A stretch of 44,033 nucleotides of DNA from NCBI GenBank assembly GCA_900316935.1, contig ONEW01000018.1, positions 1-44,033 on the forward strand, given 5' to 3'. The notes beneath the pieces were generated by a model. That model ran no database searches and was not told the origin of the DNA. It saw only the letters and a program-made list of their open reading frames with translations. Both the position numbers and the translations under genes were made by a program. This DNA is from an uncultured Selenomonadales bacterium (GTDB taxonomy: Bacteria; Bacillota; Negativicutes; Acidaminococcales; Acidaminococcaceae). Of this stretch, positions 8,535 to 16,911 are shown one piece after another (within the stretch, counting starts at the first letter, position 1; each line of letters starts with the position of its first letter).

Positions 8535-9464
8535 GTGAAGGAAAAACTGGTCGTCATCCTGGGACCGACCGCTACCGGCAAGAGCCATTGCGGCATCGAG
8601 CTGGCGAAACGGTTCCGGGGTGAAATCATCTCCGGGGACAGCATGCTCGTCTACCGGCACATGGATATCGGCACGGCGAAACCGACGCCGGAAGAACTGG
8701 CCTCCGTACCCCATCATCTGGTGGATATCCTGCCCCCCGACGCGGATTTCAGCGTTGTCGATTTCCGGGAGCGGGCGGCAGCCCTCCTTGCCGACATCAC
8801 GGCGCGGGGCCGGCTGCCCATCCTCGTCGGCGGAACGGGACTCTACATCAAGGCACTGCTGGAAGACTACCGATTCAGCACAGTGGACAGCGATCCCGCT
8901 TTGCGGCACCACTGGGAGACCTATGCGGCGGAACACGGACCGGAGGCGCTGCACGAGGAGCTCCGACGCGTGGATCCGGAAGCGGCGGCCCGGCTCCATC
9001 CCCACGATGTACGCCGTGTCGTACGGGCCCTGGAAACGGCGGCGGGCGGCGGCAGCGTTTCGCGGGACCGGGCGCCGGGGCCGGTGTACGATGCCCTGGT
9101 CTTCGGGCTGACCATGGACCGGGACTACCTGTACGAGCGGATTGATGCACGGGTGGACGGCATGCTGGCCGCCGGGCTGGAAGATGAAGTGCGCCGCCTG
9201 CTGGAGGCGGGCGTGCGCCCTGACTGCCTTTCCATGAAGAGCCTCGGGTACCGCCAGATGGCGGCCTATCTGACGGGACACTGCGGCTATGAGACGGCCG
9301 TGGAGGAAATCAAAAAGGGGACGCGCCATTTCGCCAAACGGCAGCTCACGTGGTACAGGCGGATGCCGTACGTGCACTGGCTGCATCTGGACCGGCCGCC
9401 AAATTACGAACAATGTGTGACCACCATGGCTGCTCTACTTGTAGAATGGATGGAAAAGAGTTAA
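8535..9464 (+). CDS. miaA: tRNA dimethylallyltransferase MiaA
   Basis: Transfers the dimethylallyl group to N6 of A37 in tRNAs, making the substrate for MiaB. It has 309 residues from a GTG start at 8535, preceded by GGGAGGG; longer in-frame readings run into the previous gene. The P-loop is GPTATGKS near the N terminus, followed by ISGDSMLVYRHMDIGTAKP, HHLVDI and VGGTGLYIKALL, all signatures of the family. The C-terminal KKGTRHFAKRQLTWYRR is the tRNA-contacting region. The miaB...miaA arrangement brackets mutSL, and hfq follows 93 bases later, the usual miaA-hfq linkage. Confidence 0.97.
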   Translation: MKEKLVVILGPTATGKSHCGIELAKRFRGEIISGDSMLVYRHMDIGTAKPTPEELASVPHHLVDILPPDADFSVVDFRERAAALLADITARGRLPILVGGTGLYIKALLEDYRFSTVDSDPALRHHWETYAAEHGPEALHEELRRVDPEAAARLHPHDVRRVVRALETAAGGGSVSRDRAPGPVYDALVFGLTMDRDYLYERIDARVDGMLAAGLEDEVRRLLEAGVRPDCLSMKSLGYRQMAAYLTGHCGYETAVEEIKKGTRHFAKRQLTWYRRMPYVHWLHLDRPPNYEQCVTTMAALLVEWMEKS

Positions 9465-9557
9465 TATTAAACTGAACACCGGTATTCTGAGAGAAAATTA
9501 TGAAGAAGCCCCGGTTGTAGTGATTTCTAAATAAATTATGTTGAGAGGGTGGATGAT

Positions 9558-9809
9558 ATGAACAATAACGGTACAAAGACGACAATGAACCTGCAGGACA
9601 GCTTTCTGAACCACGTGCGCAAGGAAAACCTGCCTGTGGTCATCTATCTGGTGAACGGGTTCCAGATCCGCGGGCTGGTCCGCGGGTTCGACAACTTCAC
9701 GGTCATCATCGAGAACGACGGCAAGCAGCAGCTGGTATACAAGCACGCTGTTTCCACCATTTCCCCGGTTGCGAACATCACGATCATGCAGCCGGAAAAG
9801 AGGGACTGA
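9558..9809 (+). CDS. hfq: RNA chaperone Hfq
   Basis: An 83-residue Sm-like hexameric RNA chaperone that pairs small RNAs with mRNAs. The Sm1 core ([29 protein letters not shown]) and the diagnostic Sm2 motif YKHAVSTI are both present. The C terminus is short (about ten residues after the core), as in Firmicutes Hfq rather than the long-tailed enterobacterial form. The ATG at 9558 was preferred to a GTG at 9549 because GAGAGG ends nine bases before it. It follows miaA and ends at a hairpin terminator. Confidence 0.96.
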   Translation: MNNNGTKTTMNLQDSFLNHVRKENLPVVIYLVNGFQIRGLVRGFDNFTVIIENDGKQQLVYKHAVSTISPVANITIMQPEKRD

Positions 9810-9851
9810 GTCCCTCGCCAGGGAAGGGACAGTTCCATACGGTACGGACTG

Positions 9852-9888
9852 AAAGAGAAAACGGCGCCACCGCGTTGTTTTCTCTTTT
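9852..9888 (+). terminator. Probable intrinsic terminator after hfq
   Basis: A 16-bp stem (9852-9867 with 9872-9887, including two G-U pairs) closes a four-base loop about 40 bases after the hfq stop codon. The outer half of the stem is A/U and the 3' T tract is short, so termination efficiency is uncertain. Confidence 0.6.
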
Positions 9889-9930
9889 CCCAATCCTGTG
9901 GAAAAATCGGCCGTCGGGCAGGGAGCGTTT

Positions 9931-10818
9931 ATGGATTATCTGGAACTGTTTTTGGAGTATCTCCAGGTCGAACTGGGTCTGTCCGAAAATACCCAGCTTT
10001 CCTATCTGCGGGACCTGCGCCTGTTCTGCAAGGCTTTACGGCTGGAGGAAAAGGACCTGTCCAAGGTGGAGCGGCAGCAGATTGTGCGCTATGTGACGGA
10101 CCTGAAGATGAAAGGCCGCGCCGCGGCGACGATTGCCCGCAAACTGGCGGCGCTGAAGGCTTTCTACCGTTTCATGGTCCAGGAGGACTATATGTCCTCC
10201 GATCCTGCGGAAGCTGTGGAAGCGGGCACCAAGGGAACCCATCTGCCGAAGGTGCTGACGGAGGAGGAAGTGGAAGCCCTCCTGTCGGCCCCGGACCTGG
10301 CGACGGCCGAAGGGCTGCGGGACCGGGCCCTGTTGGAAATGCTGTACGCGACGGGCATGCGCGTGTCCGAAATCGTAAATTTGAAAGTGGAAAACGTCAA
10401 TCTGGAGATGAAGTACGTCCTCGTCTTCGGCAAAGGTTCCAAGGAGCGCATCGTACCGCTGGGCAGCGTGGCGGCCGGTTATCTGGAGCGCTACCTGAAG
10501 GAGGCGCGCCCGACCTTCTTCGTGAAGGACGAAGAGGATCCGCAGACGGTCTTCCTCGGCCTGGGCGGCCAGGGCCTGACACGGCAGCGCGTCTGGGAGC
10601 TGATCGGCCAGTACGGCCGGAACGCGGGCATCCTGAAGCACATTTCCCCCCATATGCTGCGCCATTCCTTCGCCACGCACCTGCTGGACAACGGGGCGGA
10701 CCTGCGCAGCGTCCAGGAAATGCTGGGACATGCCGACATTTCCACAACCCAGATCTATACACATCTTACGAACAAAAGGCTCCGGGCAGTTTACGATAAG
10801 GCGCACCCACGCAAGTAA
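9931..10818 (+). CDS. xerD: Tyrosine recombinase XerC/XerD (probably XerD)
   Basis: A site-specific tyrosine recombinase of 295 residues, the size of XerD/XerC, which resolve chromosome dimers at dif. The N-terminal SAM-like core-binding domain (about 1-90) is followed by the catalytic domain with the full residue set R144, K168, H241, R244 (HMLRHSFATHLL), H267 (LGHADISTTQIYTH) and the nucleophile Y276. The ATG at 9931 follows GGGAG by five bases; a longer GTG-started version overlaps the preceding terminator region. There are no integron, phage or IS features nearby, so a housekeeping Xer role is the best reading. XerD rather than XerC rests on overall resemblance only. Confidence 0.9.
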   Translation: MDYLELFLEYLQVELGLSENTQLSYLRDLRLFCKALRLEEKDLSKVERQQIVRYVTDLKMKGRAAATIARKLAALKAFYRFMVQEDYMSSDPAEAVEAGTKGTHLPKVLTEEEVEALLSAPDLATAEGLRDRALLEMLYATGMRVSEIVNLKVENVNLEMKYVLVFGKGSKERIVPLGSVAAGYLERYLKEARPTFFVKDEEDPQTVFLGLGGQGLTRQRVWELIGQYGRNAGILKHISPHMLRHSFATHLLDNGADLRSVQEMLGHADISTTQIYTHLTNKRLRAVYDKAHPRK

Positions 10819-10863
10819 GGGCGCCGGAACCGGACCGGAAATCTGCATCAAGGAGGTCGGACC

Positions 10864-12126
10864 ATGCCCGATAGAAAGAAGAAGAGCGGCGGACTGGGAC
10901 CTTTCATCCTGGTCGTCGTCGTCGCGCTGCTGATCGCTGGCGCGGCAGGGATGTTTTATGCATCCCAGAAGAGCAAACCGAAGGATTTGTCCAAGGCCGT
11001 CCGGAATGAGGCCTTCGACTTGATGGAGGAATCGAAATCAGCCCACCATGCGCTGGACGAGATCCTCATGAAGCATAAGGATACGTGGCAGCTGCAGGAC
11101 ACGGACCGCAAGGAAAAGACGGAAAAGATGCCTTCCACAGGCGTGGAAGTCCATTACACGCAGCGCGAGGTGGATATCGGCGTGCCGCCCACGACGGAAC
11201 TGGAGGGCGCCGCTGCCTGGCTGAAACAGCAGCTGCAGGGCAACAAAGTCCTGAACGTTCTGGATGAGCGGAAGGCCAAGTACAACGGATACGAGGCGTA
11301 CCGCATGGACCTGGGCGTCCGGGTCAAGGCGGGGGAGAACGAGACGAAGACCTTCGTGACCGATACGGTCTACTTTTTCCATAACCGGAACCTGACCAGG
11401 AAGGACAAGGACATCCCCAAGGTGACGGGGCAGGCGAAGGTACCGCCGGACGGTGTGAAACACCACGGCAGGATGGCCGTGGTCATCGACGACTGCGGGT
11501 ACGACAACGCATCGCTGCGCAAACTGCTGGCGACGAACCTGCCGTTCAGTTATGCGGTCATTCCCCATAAAGACGGCAGCAGCGAAGCACTGCGCCTCAT
11601 CAAGGCGTCAGGGCGTACCGCTATGCTGCATATGCCCATGGAACCGATGAACCGGGGACAGATGTCCGAACCAGGCCGCACCATTACGGTGGATATGCCG
11701 GCATCCCAGATACAGCATCTGCTGACGGCCGCCCTGGACAGCCTGCCCGGTGTCGAAGGCGTCAACAATCATCAGGGCTCCCGCGCGACCGGCAATGCGG
11801 AAACCATGCGGGTGGTCATGAAGACCTTGAAGAGTCGGGGGCTTTTCTTCGTGGACAGCCGCACGAGTTCCAGCTCCGTCGGGCTGAGCACGGCACGGCA
11901 GTACGGGGTGCCGTCCGTCATGAACAGCCTCTTCCTGGACAACCAGGCTTCGGCCAGTGCCATTTACGGCATGATCCGCGAAGCCATGAACCGGGCTGAC
12001 GCGAACGGCAGCATCGTCGTCATCTGCCATGCCCGTCCGGCGACGGCGGAAGCGTGGACGACGTATCTGGACGACATTCAGGCAACGGGCATCCGCATCG
12101 TGCCTGTGAAGAGCCTTTTGCGGTAA
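10864..12126 (+). CDS. Divergent polysaccharide deacetylase family protein
   Basis: A 420-residue protein with an N-terminal membrane anchor (about residues 13-35, LGPFILVVVVALLIAGAAGM) after a lysine-rich start, a linker region of about 170 residues, and a C-terminal divergent polysaccharide deacetylase domain (formerly DUF610). This domain begins MAVVIDDCGYDNASLRKLL and continues LPFSYAVIPHKDGS, AMLHMPMEPM, GVNNHQGSRAT and FVDSRTSS. The family folds like carbohydrate esterase 4 NodB deacetylases and is expected on the periplasmic side of the cytoplasmic membrane; its substrate is not established. AAGGAGGTCGG lies just upstream of the ATG. It starts 45 bases after the Xer gene. Confidence 0.87.
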   Translation: MPDRKKKSGGLGPFILVVVVALLIAGAAGMFYASQKSKPKDLSKAVRNEAFDLMEESKSAHHALDEILMKHKDTWQLQDTDRKEKTEKMPSTGVEVHYTQREVDIGVPPTTELEGAAAWLKQQLQGNKVLNVLDERKAKYNGYEAYRMDLGVRVKAGENETKTFVTDTVYFFHNRNLTRKDKDIPKVTGQAKVPPDGVKHHGRMAVVIDDCGYDNASLRKLLATNLPFSYAVIPHKDGSSEALRLIKASGRTAMLHMPMEPMNRGQMSEPGRTITVDMPASQIQHLLTAALDSLPGVEGVNNHQGSRATGNAETMRVVMKTLKSRGLFFVDSRTSSSSVGLSTARQYGVPSVMNSLFLDNQASASAIYGMIREAMNRADANGSIVVICHARPATAEAWTTYLDDIQATGIRIVPVKSLLR

Positions 12127-12166
12127 TGGGGCCGGATATTTTACGCACGTAAGGGAGGAATGTGGC

Positions 12167-13408
12167 ATGACACCGGAAGAAGTCATGACAAAATACGAAA
12201 AATACATCAATCCTGCAGCAACGCGCCTGTTCCGCTTTATGGGCCTTTCCAGCGTGGAAGGCAGCGGAGAAGGCTGGACCGTGACGGATACGGAAGGGAA
12301 CCGCTTTATCGACTGCCTCGGCGGGTACGGCATGTTCGCCCTGGGCCACCGCCACCCGAAAGTGGTGGAGGCGGTGGAGAAGCAGCTTCACAGTATGCCC
12401 ATGAGCGGCAAGGTCCTGTTCAATGAACCCATGGCCGAACTGGCGGAAAGGCTGGCAGCCGTCACGCCGGGCGGGCTGCAGTACAGTTTCTTCTGCAACA
12501 GTGGCGCGGAAGCGGTGGAAGGATGCCTCAAGATGGCACGGCTGGCCACGCACCGGACGGAGATTGTGGCGACGGAGAACGCCTTCCACGGCAAGACCTT
12601 CGGAGCCCTGACAGCGACGGGACGCGACCTGTATCGTGATCCTTTCAAGCCCCTGGTACCCGGTTTCCTCCACGTGCCTTTCGGGGACATCCATGCCCTA
12701 GAAAAGGTCGTGACGGACAAGACGGCGGCAGTCATCGTGGAGCCCATCCAGGGGGAAGGCGGCATCATCGTGCCGCCCGACGGATACCTGAAGCAGGTGG
12801 AAGAACTGTGTCACGGCAAGGGGGCGCTGTTCATCGCCGACGAAGTGCAGACAGGCATCGGCCGTACGGGCCGGTGGTTCGGCTGCGATCATGACGGTGC
12901 CCGGCCGGACCTGATGGCTGTTTCCAAAGCCCTGGGCGGCGGCATCATGCCGGTAGGCGCCTTTATCGGGACGGAGCAGGCCTGGGCCGGCTTCATCGAA
13001 GCGCCTTTCGTCCACACGTCGACCTTTGGCGGCGGCGAAATGGCCTGTGCGGCCGGCGTGGCGACCCTGCAGGTGATTGAGGAAGAAAACCTGCTGCGGC
13101 AGAGCGCGGAAAACGGCGCCTATTTCAAGGCCGGACTGGAAAAGATTGCCGTGGAATTCCCGGACGTGATCCGCGAAGTCCGCGGACGTGGCATGATGAT
13201 GGGCCTCGAGCTGACGAGGGAGGGAGCCGGCGGCATGCTCATGGCCCTCATGATCGCCCGGCACGTGCTGGTGGCCTATACCCTGAACAATCCGAAAGTC
13301 ATCCGCATCGAGCCGCCCTTGATCATGCCGCGGGACGTCATCGACAAGGTGCTCGCCATCCTGTATGACGCCGTGAAACAGGTGGACGATGTAGTGGACG
13401 AGCTGTAA
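12167..13408 (+). CDS. Class III (aspartate family) PLP-dependent aminotransferase, putrescine/acetylornithine type
   Basis: A 413-residue fold-type I, class III aminotransferase. Visible landmarks are the substrate-side entry GGYGMFALGHRHPKVVEAV, the PLP phosphate region NSGAEAVEGCLKMAR, the Asp of IADEVQTGIGRTG, and the Schiff-base lysine in MAVSKALGGGIMPVGA. The N-terminal pattern (KYINPAATRLFRFMG...DTEGNRFIDCLGG) is closest to putrescine or diamine aminotransferases, but acetylornithine, ornithine and GABA enzymes share most motifs, so the substrate is not assigned. GGAGGAATGTGGC precedes the ATG. It is followed after 19 bases by an SRPBCC-fold protein, so the two are probably cotranscribed. 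Confidence 0.88.
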   Translation: MTPEEVMTKYEKYINPAATRLFRFMGLSSVEGSGEGWTVTDTEGNRFIDCLGGYGMFALGHRHPKVVEAVEKQLHSMPMSGKVLFNEPMAELAERLAAVTPGGLQYSFFCNSGAEAVEGCLKMARLATHRTEIVATENAFHGKTFGALTATGRDLYRDPFKPLVPGFLHVPFGDIHALEKVVTDKTAAVIVEPIQGEGGIIVPPDGYLKQVEELCHGKGALFIADEVQTGIGRTGRWFGCDHDGARPDLMAVSKALGGGIMPVGAFIGTEQAWAGFIEAPFVHTSTFGGGEMACAAGVATLQVIEEENLLRQSAENGAYFKAGLEKIAVEFPDVIREVRGRGMMMGLELTREGAGGMLMALMIARHVLVAYTLNNPKVIRIEPPLIMPRDVIDKVLAILYDAVKQVDDVVDEL

Positions 13409-13427
13409 ACAGAGAGAGGGAACAAAT

Positions 13428-13865
13428 ATGCCTTTTGTAAAGACGGACATCGTGATCCGCGGCGACAAGCAGGCGATTTACGATGTCATCAAAGATATGG
13501 TCTCGTATCCGAAATTCATGAAGAACCTGGTCAGCGTCGAAGTGCTGGAACAGCACGGCGACACGGACGTGACCCACTGGGTTTCCGAGGTGGACGGCCG
13601 CAAAATCGTCTGGACGGAGAAGGATTTCTTCTATCCGGCGGAACACCGCATCACGTACAGCCAGACCGAAGGGGACCTGAAGAAGATGGAAGGTGCCTGG
13701 GAGATGGACGATGTACCCGGCGGGGTGAAGGTGTCCCTGTCCGTGGACTTCGAGTTCGGCATCCCCATGATTGCCGGCCTGTTGAACCCCATCCTGGTGC
13801 GCAAGGTGAAGGAAAACAGCAGCGCCATGCTGGAAGCCGTCAAGTCCCAGATTGAAAAGGTGTGA
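13428..13865 (+). CDS. SRPBCC family (COQ10/RatA-like START) protein
   Basis: A 145-residue single-domain protein with the pattern of the polyketide-cyclase/COQ10-like SRPBCC lipid-binding fold. The N-terminal strand-helix (VIRGDKQAIYDVIKDMVSYPKFMKNLVSVEVLEQ) and the C-terminal long helix (LLNPILVRKVKENSSAMLEAVKSQIEKV) are characteristic. Related proteins bind small hydrophobic ligands such as quinones; the RatA name comes from one E. coli member whose toxin role is not general. No partner antitoxin is present. It directly follows the aminotransferase, which does not reveal a shared job. Confidence 0.75.
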   Translation: MPFVKTDIVIRGDKQAIYDVIKDMVSYPKFMKNLVSVEVLEQHGDTDVTHWVSEVDGRKIVWTEKDFFYPAEHRITYSQTEGDLKKMEGAWEMDDVPGGVKVSLSVDFEFGIPMIAGLLNPILVRKVKENSSAMLEAVKSQIEKV

Positions 13866-13888
13866 CGGTGCCGCCCCGGCACGGAAAA

Positions 13889-13917
13889 TTGTCAAAAAAT
13901 GTAAAAGTTGTTATAAT
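13889..13917 (+). promoter_or_regulatory. htpX promoter
   Basis: TTGTCA (13889-13894) and TATAAT (13912-13917) with a 17-bp spacer. The leader then holds a small hairpin (CCGGCA/TGCCGG, about 13941-13956) before the htpX ribosome site. Confidence 0.85.
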
Positions 13918-13977
13918 GTGTTGAAGACTGCACAATGAATCCGGCAGGACTGCCGGTTACTGAAGGAGATAAGGAGA

Positions 13978-14835
13978 ATGAAGACAGCCTTTTTAATGAC
14001 CCTGCTGACGGTGCTGCTCGTCCTGGTGGGCGACTACATCGGCGGCGGCCAGGGCATGGTGTTTATGCTCGTCCTCTCTGTCGCCATGAATTTCTTTACC
14101 TACTGGTACAGCGACAAGATGGTGCTGGCCCAATACCGGGCCCGTGCCGTGGATGAAAGCAGCGCCCCCGCCCTGTACGGCATCGTGAAGCGCCTGGCGG
14201 CCCGCGCCGGCCTGCCCGTGCCGAAAGTCTATATCATCGATGACCCGGTCCCCAACGCTTTTGCGACAGGCCGCAACCCGGAACACGCGGCGGTCGCCGT
14301 GACGACGGGCCTCATGAACTATCTGTCCCCAAAGGAGATTGAAGGCGTCCTGGGCCACGAAATGACCCATGTCCGCAACCATGACATCCTGATCGGTTCC
14401 GTGGCGGCCACCATGGCCGGCCTCATTACGACCATCACACGGTTTGCCTTCTGGTTCGGCGGCGGACGGGACAGCGAAGACCGCAACCCGGTAGCGGCCA
14501 TCCTGCTGCTGGTCCTGGCGCCCATCGCGGCAGCCATCATCCAGCTGGCCGTATCCCGCAGCCGCGAGTACAAGGCGGATGAAGGCGGCGGCCGCCTGTG
14601 CGGCAACCCCGACTACCTGGCCGATGCCCTGGAAAAGATTTCCGGCGTGTCGACGCGCCGTTCCATGGCCCAGGCCACAGAAGCCACGGCCCACATGTTC
14701 ATTGCGTGCCCCTTCAGCAAACGGGACATGTCGACCCTGTTCAGCACCCATCCCGCCATGTCGGAACGGATCCGGCTGCTGCGTAAGCAGGCGGAGGAGA
14801 TGCGTTCCCGCGGGGAAATTGACAGCGACACTTGA
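13978..14835 (+). CDS. htpX: Membrane zinc metalloprotease HtpX (M48 family)
   Basis: A heat-shock-type membrane protease that degrades misfolded membrane proteins. It has 285 residues. Two N-terminal hydrophobic segments (about 3-20 and 26-42) are followed by the zinc motif HEMTH at 127-131, with the downstream Glu ligand in SRSREYKADEGG. Two more hydrophobic segments lie between these elements. Length and layout match HtpX. AAGGAGATAAGGAGA precedes the ATG. It has its own strong promoter and is followed by ndk. Confidence 0.95.
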   Translation: MKTAFLMTLLTVLLVLVGDYIGGGQGMVFMLVLSVAMNFFTYWYSDKMVLAQYRARAVDESSAPALYGIVKRLAARAGLPVPKVYIIDDPVPNAFATGRNPEHAAVAVTTGLMNYLSPKEIEGVLGHEMTHVRNHDILIGSVAATMAGLITTITRFAFWFGGGRDSEDRNPVAAILLLVLAPIAAAIIQLAVSRSREYKADEGGGRLCGNPDYLADALEKISGVSTRRSMAQATEATAHMFIACPFSKRDMSTLFSTHPAMSERIRLLRKQAEEMRSRGEIDSDT

Positions 14836-14860
14836 TTTTGGTTCGGCCCCGATGTAAAAT
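14832..14860 (+). promoter_or_regulatory. Probable ndk promoter
   Basis: TTGATT (14832-14837) and TAAAAT (14855-14860), 17-bp spacer, overlapping the htpX stop codon. A six-pair hairpin (CCCGAT/ATCGGG) covers the -10 region. Confidence 0.55.
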
Positions 14861-14911
14861 TCTGTATCGGGATCTATATCAATTTATTTTAATTTAAAAG
14901 GAGACTACAGT

Positions 14912-15328
14912 ATGGATCAGAAATCTTTGGTACTGGTAAAACCGGACGGAGTCCGCAAACACCTGATTGGCGAAATCATCGGCCGCTTTGAACGCCGCGG
15001 CCTCAAGATCTGTGCCCTGAAAATGCTGGTTATGACCAAGGCGCAGGCGGAATATCATTATGCAGAACATGTCGGCAAACCGTTCTTCCCTGAACTGGAA
15101 GCCTTCATCACCGGCGGTCCGCTGGTTGCCATGGTGGTGGAAGGCCCGAACGCCATCAAGGCTATCCGCACCATGATGGGCGTGACCGACCCGATCGAAT
15201 CCACACCGGGTTCCATCCGCGGTGACTTCGCCCTGGACAAAGGGGAAAACGTAATTCATGGCAGTGACAGCCCCGAAGCCGCTGAACGTGAAATCAAGAA
15301 CTTCTTCAAACCCGAAGAGATCTACTAA
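14912..15328 (+). CDS. ndk: Nucleoside-diphosphate kinase
   Basis: Transfers the gamma phosphate of ATP to nucleoside diphosphates through a phosphohistidine. It has 138 residues, the normal bacterial size. The N terminus ([20 protein letters not shown]) and the active-site segment [16 protein letters not shown], with His116, are clear. AAAAGGAGACTACAGT precedes the ATG. It ends at its own terminator, so it is probably monocistronic. Confidence 0.97.
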   Translation: MDQKSLVLVKPDGVRKHLIGEIIGRFERRGLKICALKMLVMTKAQAEYHYAEHVGKPFFPELEAFITGGPLVAMVVEGPNAIKAIRTMMGVTDPIESTPGSIRGDFALDKGENVIHGSDSPEAAEREIKNFFKPEEIY

Positions 15329-15336
15329 GAACCACC

Positions 15337-15367
15337 GGCTCAGACGGCAATGCCGCCTGAGCCTTTT
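15337..15367 (+). terminator. Intrinsic terminator after ndk
   Basis: GGCTCAG-a-CGGC pairs with GCCG-c-CTGAGCC across an AAT loop and is followed by TTTTT. It lies between ndk and the adenosyltransferase gene. Confidence 0.85.
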
Positions 15368-15395
15368 TAAAATATCCTTGAAGGAGGTAAGGAAT

Positions 15396-15914
15396 ATGAA
15401 GAAAGCTGCAGTCTATACCCGTACGGGTGACAAAGGCATGACAGGCCTCTACACGGGCGAACGCGTCTCCAAGTGCTCCCCCCGCGTCGAAGCCTACGGT
15501 ACGCTCGACGAGATCACATCGGCCCTGGGCCTGGCCCGTTCCCTCGTCAAACGGACCGATGTGCGGGAAACGATTTTTGAGGTCCAGAAACTGATGATGT
15601 CCATGATGGCCGATGTGGCCAGCCTGAACCTGCCGCAGCCCTATATCACGGAAGAGCATGTCAAAAAGTTCGAGGCAACCATCGACAAGTATGACGCCCT
15701 GCTTGAGCCGCTGAGCCATTTTCTGATTCCTGGCGCCAATCCCGGTGCCGCAGCCCTCGATATGGCACGTACGACGACGCGCCGCGCCGAACGGCAGTTG
15801 CTCCGCCTGAATGAGGAGGAGCCGGTCAATCCGCAGCTGCTGATCTGTGTGAACCGCCTGTCCGACCTGTGCTTCATCCTGTCCCGTGTGGAAACGGAAG
15901 CAGGGGCGGAGTAA
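15396..15914 (+). CDS. Corrinoid adenosyltransferase, PduO type
   Basis: Transfers the 5'-deoxyadenosyl group from ATP to cob(I)alamin or cobinamide, making the coenzyme form. It has 172 residues from an ATG preceded by AAGGAGGTAAGGAAT. An upstream in-frame extension runs back through ndk and its terminator and is not real. Family motifs are YTRTGDKGMTGL (ATP binding), RTTTRRAERQLL and NRLSDLCFILSR. It sits just upstream of the cobalamin riboswitch, so it is not under that switch as seen here; its promoter is not obvious and it may rely on read-through from ndk. Confidence 0.93.
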   Translation: MKKAAVYTRTGDKGMTGLYTGERVSKCSPRVEAYGTLDEITSALGLARSLVKRTDVRETIFEVQKLMMSMMADVASLNLPQPYITEEHVKKFEATIDKYDALLEPLSHFLIPGANPGAAALDMARTTTRRAERQLLRLNEEEPVNPQLLICVNRLSDLCFILSRVETEAGAE

Positions 15915-15929
15915 GGAACGGGGCTCCGA

Positions 15930-15958
15930 TTGTCACAAAGCCGTTTTTATAGTATAAT
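15930..15958 (+). promoter_or_regulatory. Promoter of the cobamide operon
   Basis: TTGTCA (15930-15935) and TATAAT (15953-15958) with a 17-bp spacer, immediately before the riboswitch. Confidence 0.85.
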
Positions 15959-15967
15959 GACCATTGG

Positions 15968-16150
15968 AAATGTTTTACCAGGTGTGGCCGATGCGTCGGC
16001 CGCTTAATAGGGAATACCGGTGTGAATCCGGAGCAGTCCCGCTACTGTAACAGGGAGCCTGCCGCAATCTGCCATTGGGAAACTGAGAAGGCGCGGCCGG
16101 GCGGTGAACTGAAGCCAGGAGACCTGCCTGAAAGAGGGAACCATCGTACC
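15968..16150 (+). ncRNA. Cobalamin riboswitch aptamer
   Basis: A cobalamin-class aptamer. Conserved blocks are visible in order: TTTTACCAGGTG, TTAATAGGGAATACCGGTGTGAATCCGG, AGCAGTCCCGCTACTGTAA, and the B12 box GCCAGGAGACCTGCC at about 16114-16128. CTGCCTG at 16124-16130 within the box region is exactly complementary to CAGGCAG at 16176-16182 in the expression platform. This suggests an alternative pairing that decides whether the downstream terminator forms. It controls cobU and the genes after it. Confidence 0.95.
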
Positions 16151-16186
16151 TACGGGAGATAGGGAAGTGGCTGTTCAGGCAGATAC

Positions 16187-16222
16187 GCAGGTTGTCTCTT
16201 TGTGGGATGACCTGCTTTTTTT
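16187..16222 (+). terminator. Riboswitch-controlled terminator before cobU
   Basis: A 10-bp stem (16187-16196 with 16206-16215, two G-U pairs) with a nine-base loop, followed by seven T. It lies between the cobalamin aptamer and cobU, so ligand-induced premature termination is the expected mode. Confidence 0.88.
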
Positions 16223-16266
16223 CTGCCGGGCAGGAACCCGTCTGCCTGGGAAAGGAGTTGCGACGC

Positions 16267-16854
16267 ATGGGAGCGAAAGCGGAAATCGTATTGGTATTGG
16301 GAGGTGCCCGCAGTGGTAAAAGCGAGTTCGCGGAAACGTATGTCCTTCATGCCGGGACCTGCTGCGGCTATGTCGCCACGGCGGAAATCCTGGATGAGGA
16401 GATGCGGGAACGGGTGCGCCTTCACCGGGAACGGCGCGGCAAACGCTGGCTGACCTTCGAAGCGCCGTATCACGCGGAAACGGTGCTGCCCGAAGCGGGG
16501 CAGCGGACGGATGCCATCCTCTTCGACGATATCACGGTCTATTTGTCCAACCTGCTGTACGGCAAAGAGGCGCTGCAAGGGTCGACGGCGGAGAAGGCGG
16601 ACCAGGTGGCCCGGCGGATCGGGGCACTGCTCGAGGCGGCGCGTGCGACGGAACGGACGGTCGCTTTCGTCGCCAACGACGTGGGCGCCGGCATCGTGCC
16701 GGACAACGCCATGGCCCGGGAGTACCGGGATATGGCGGGCTGGGTGAACCAGCAGATCGGGGCGGCGGCCGACAAGGTCTTCTATGTCATCGCCGGCCAG
16801 GCCGTGGACATCAAGCGGCTGGCTTTCCGCTTCGGCGATGCGGGGCAGCCCTGA
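16267..16854 (+). CDS. cobU: Adenosylcobinamide kinase / adenosylcobinamide-phosphate guanylyltransferase CobU
   Basis: Phosphorylates adenosylcobinamide and then activates it with GMP, preparing it for lower-ligand addition. It has 195 residues. The P-loop GGARSGKS lies at about 12-19; the RVRLHRERRG segment carries the catalytic His region, followed by WLTFEAP and DDITVYLSNLLY. The start at 16267 has AAGGAG nine bases upstream; an earlier in-frame ATG would lie inside the riboswitch terminator. It is the first gene of the riboswitch-controlled operon. Confidence 0.95.
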   Translation: MGAKAEIVLVLGGARSGKSEFAETYVLHAGTCCGYVATAEILDEEMRERVRLHRERRGKRWLTFEAPYHAETVLPEAGQRTDAILFDDITVYLSNLLYGKEALQGSTAEKADQVARRIGALLEAARATERTVAFVANDVGAGIVPDNAMAREYRDMAGWVNQQIGAAADKVFYVIAGQAVDIKRLAFRFGDAGQP

Positions 16855-16911
16855 CGTGGATGCCGCGCCGCGCGGATGCATTGTGGAAATCAGATAAGGA
16901 AGGAATCAATC

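Noticed and set aside
9931..10818. Tyrosine recombinase considered as an integrase marking a mobile element
   Set aside because: Size and catalytic layout match housekeeping XerC/XerD, and the surroundings are core genes with no attachment-site duplication or cargo.
13428..13865. RatA-like protein considered as half of a toxin-antitoxin system
   Set aside because: It is an SRPBCC-fold protein with no partner gene, and the RatA toxin label is not general for the family.
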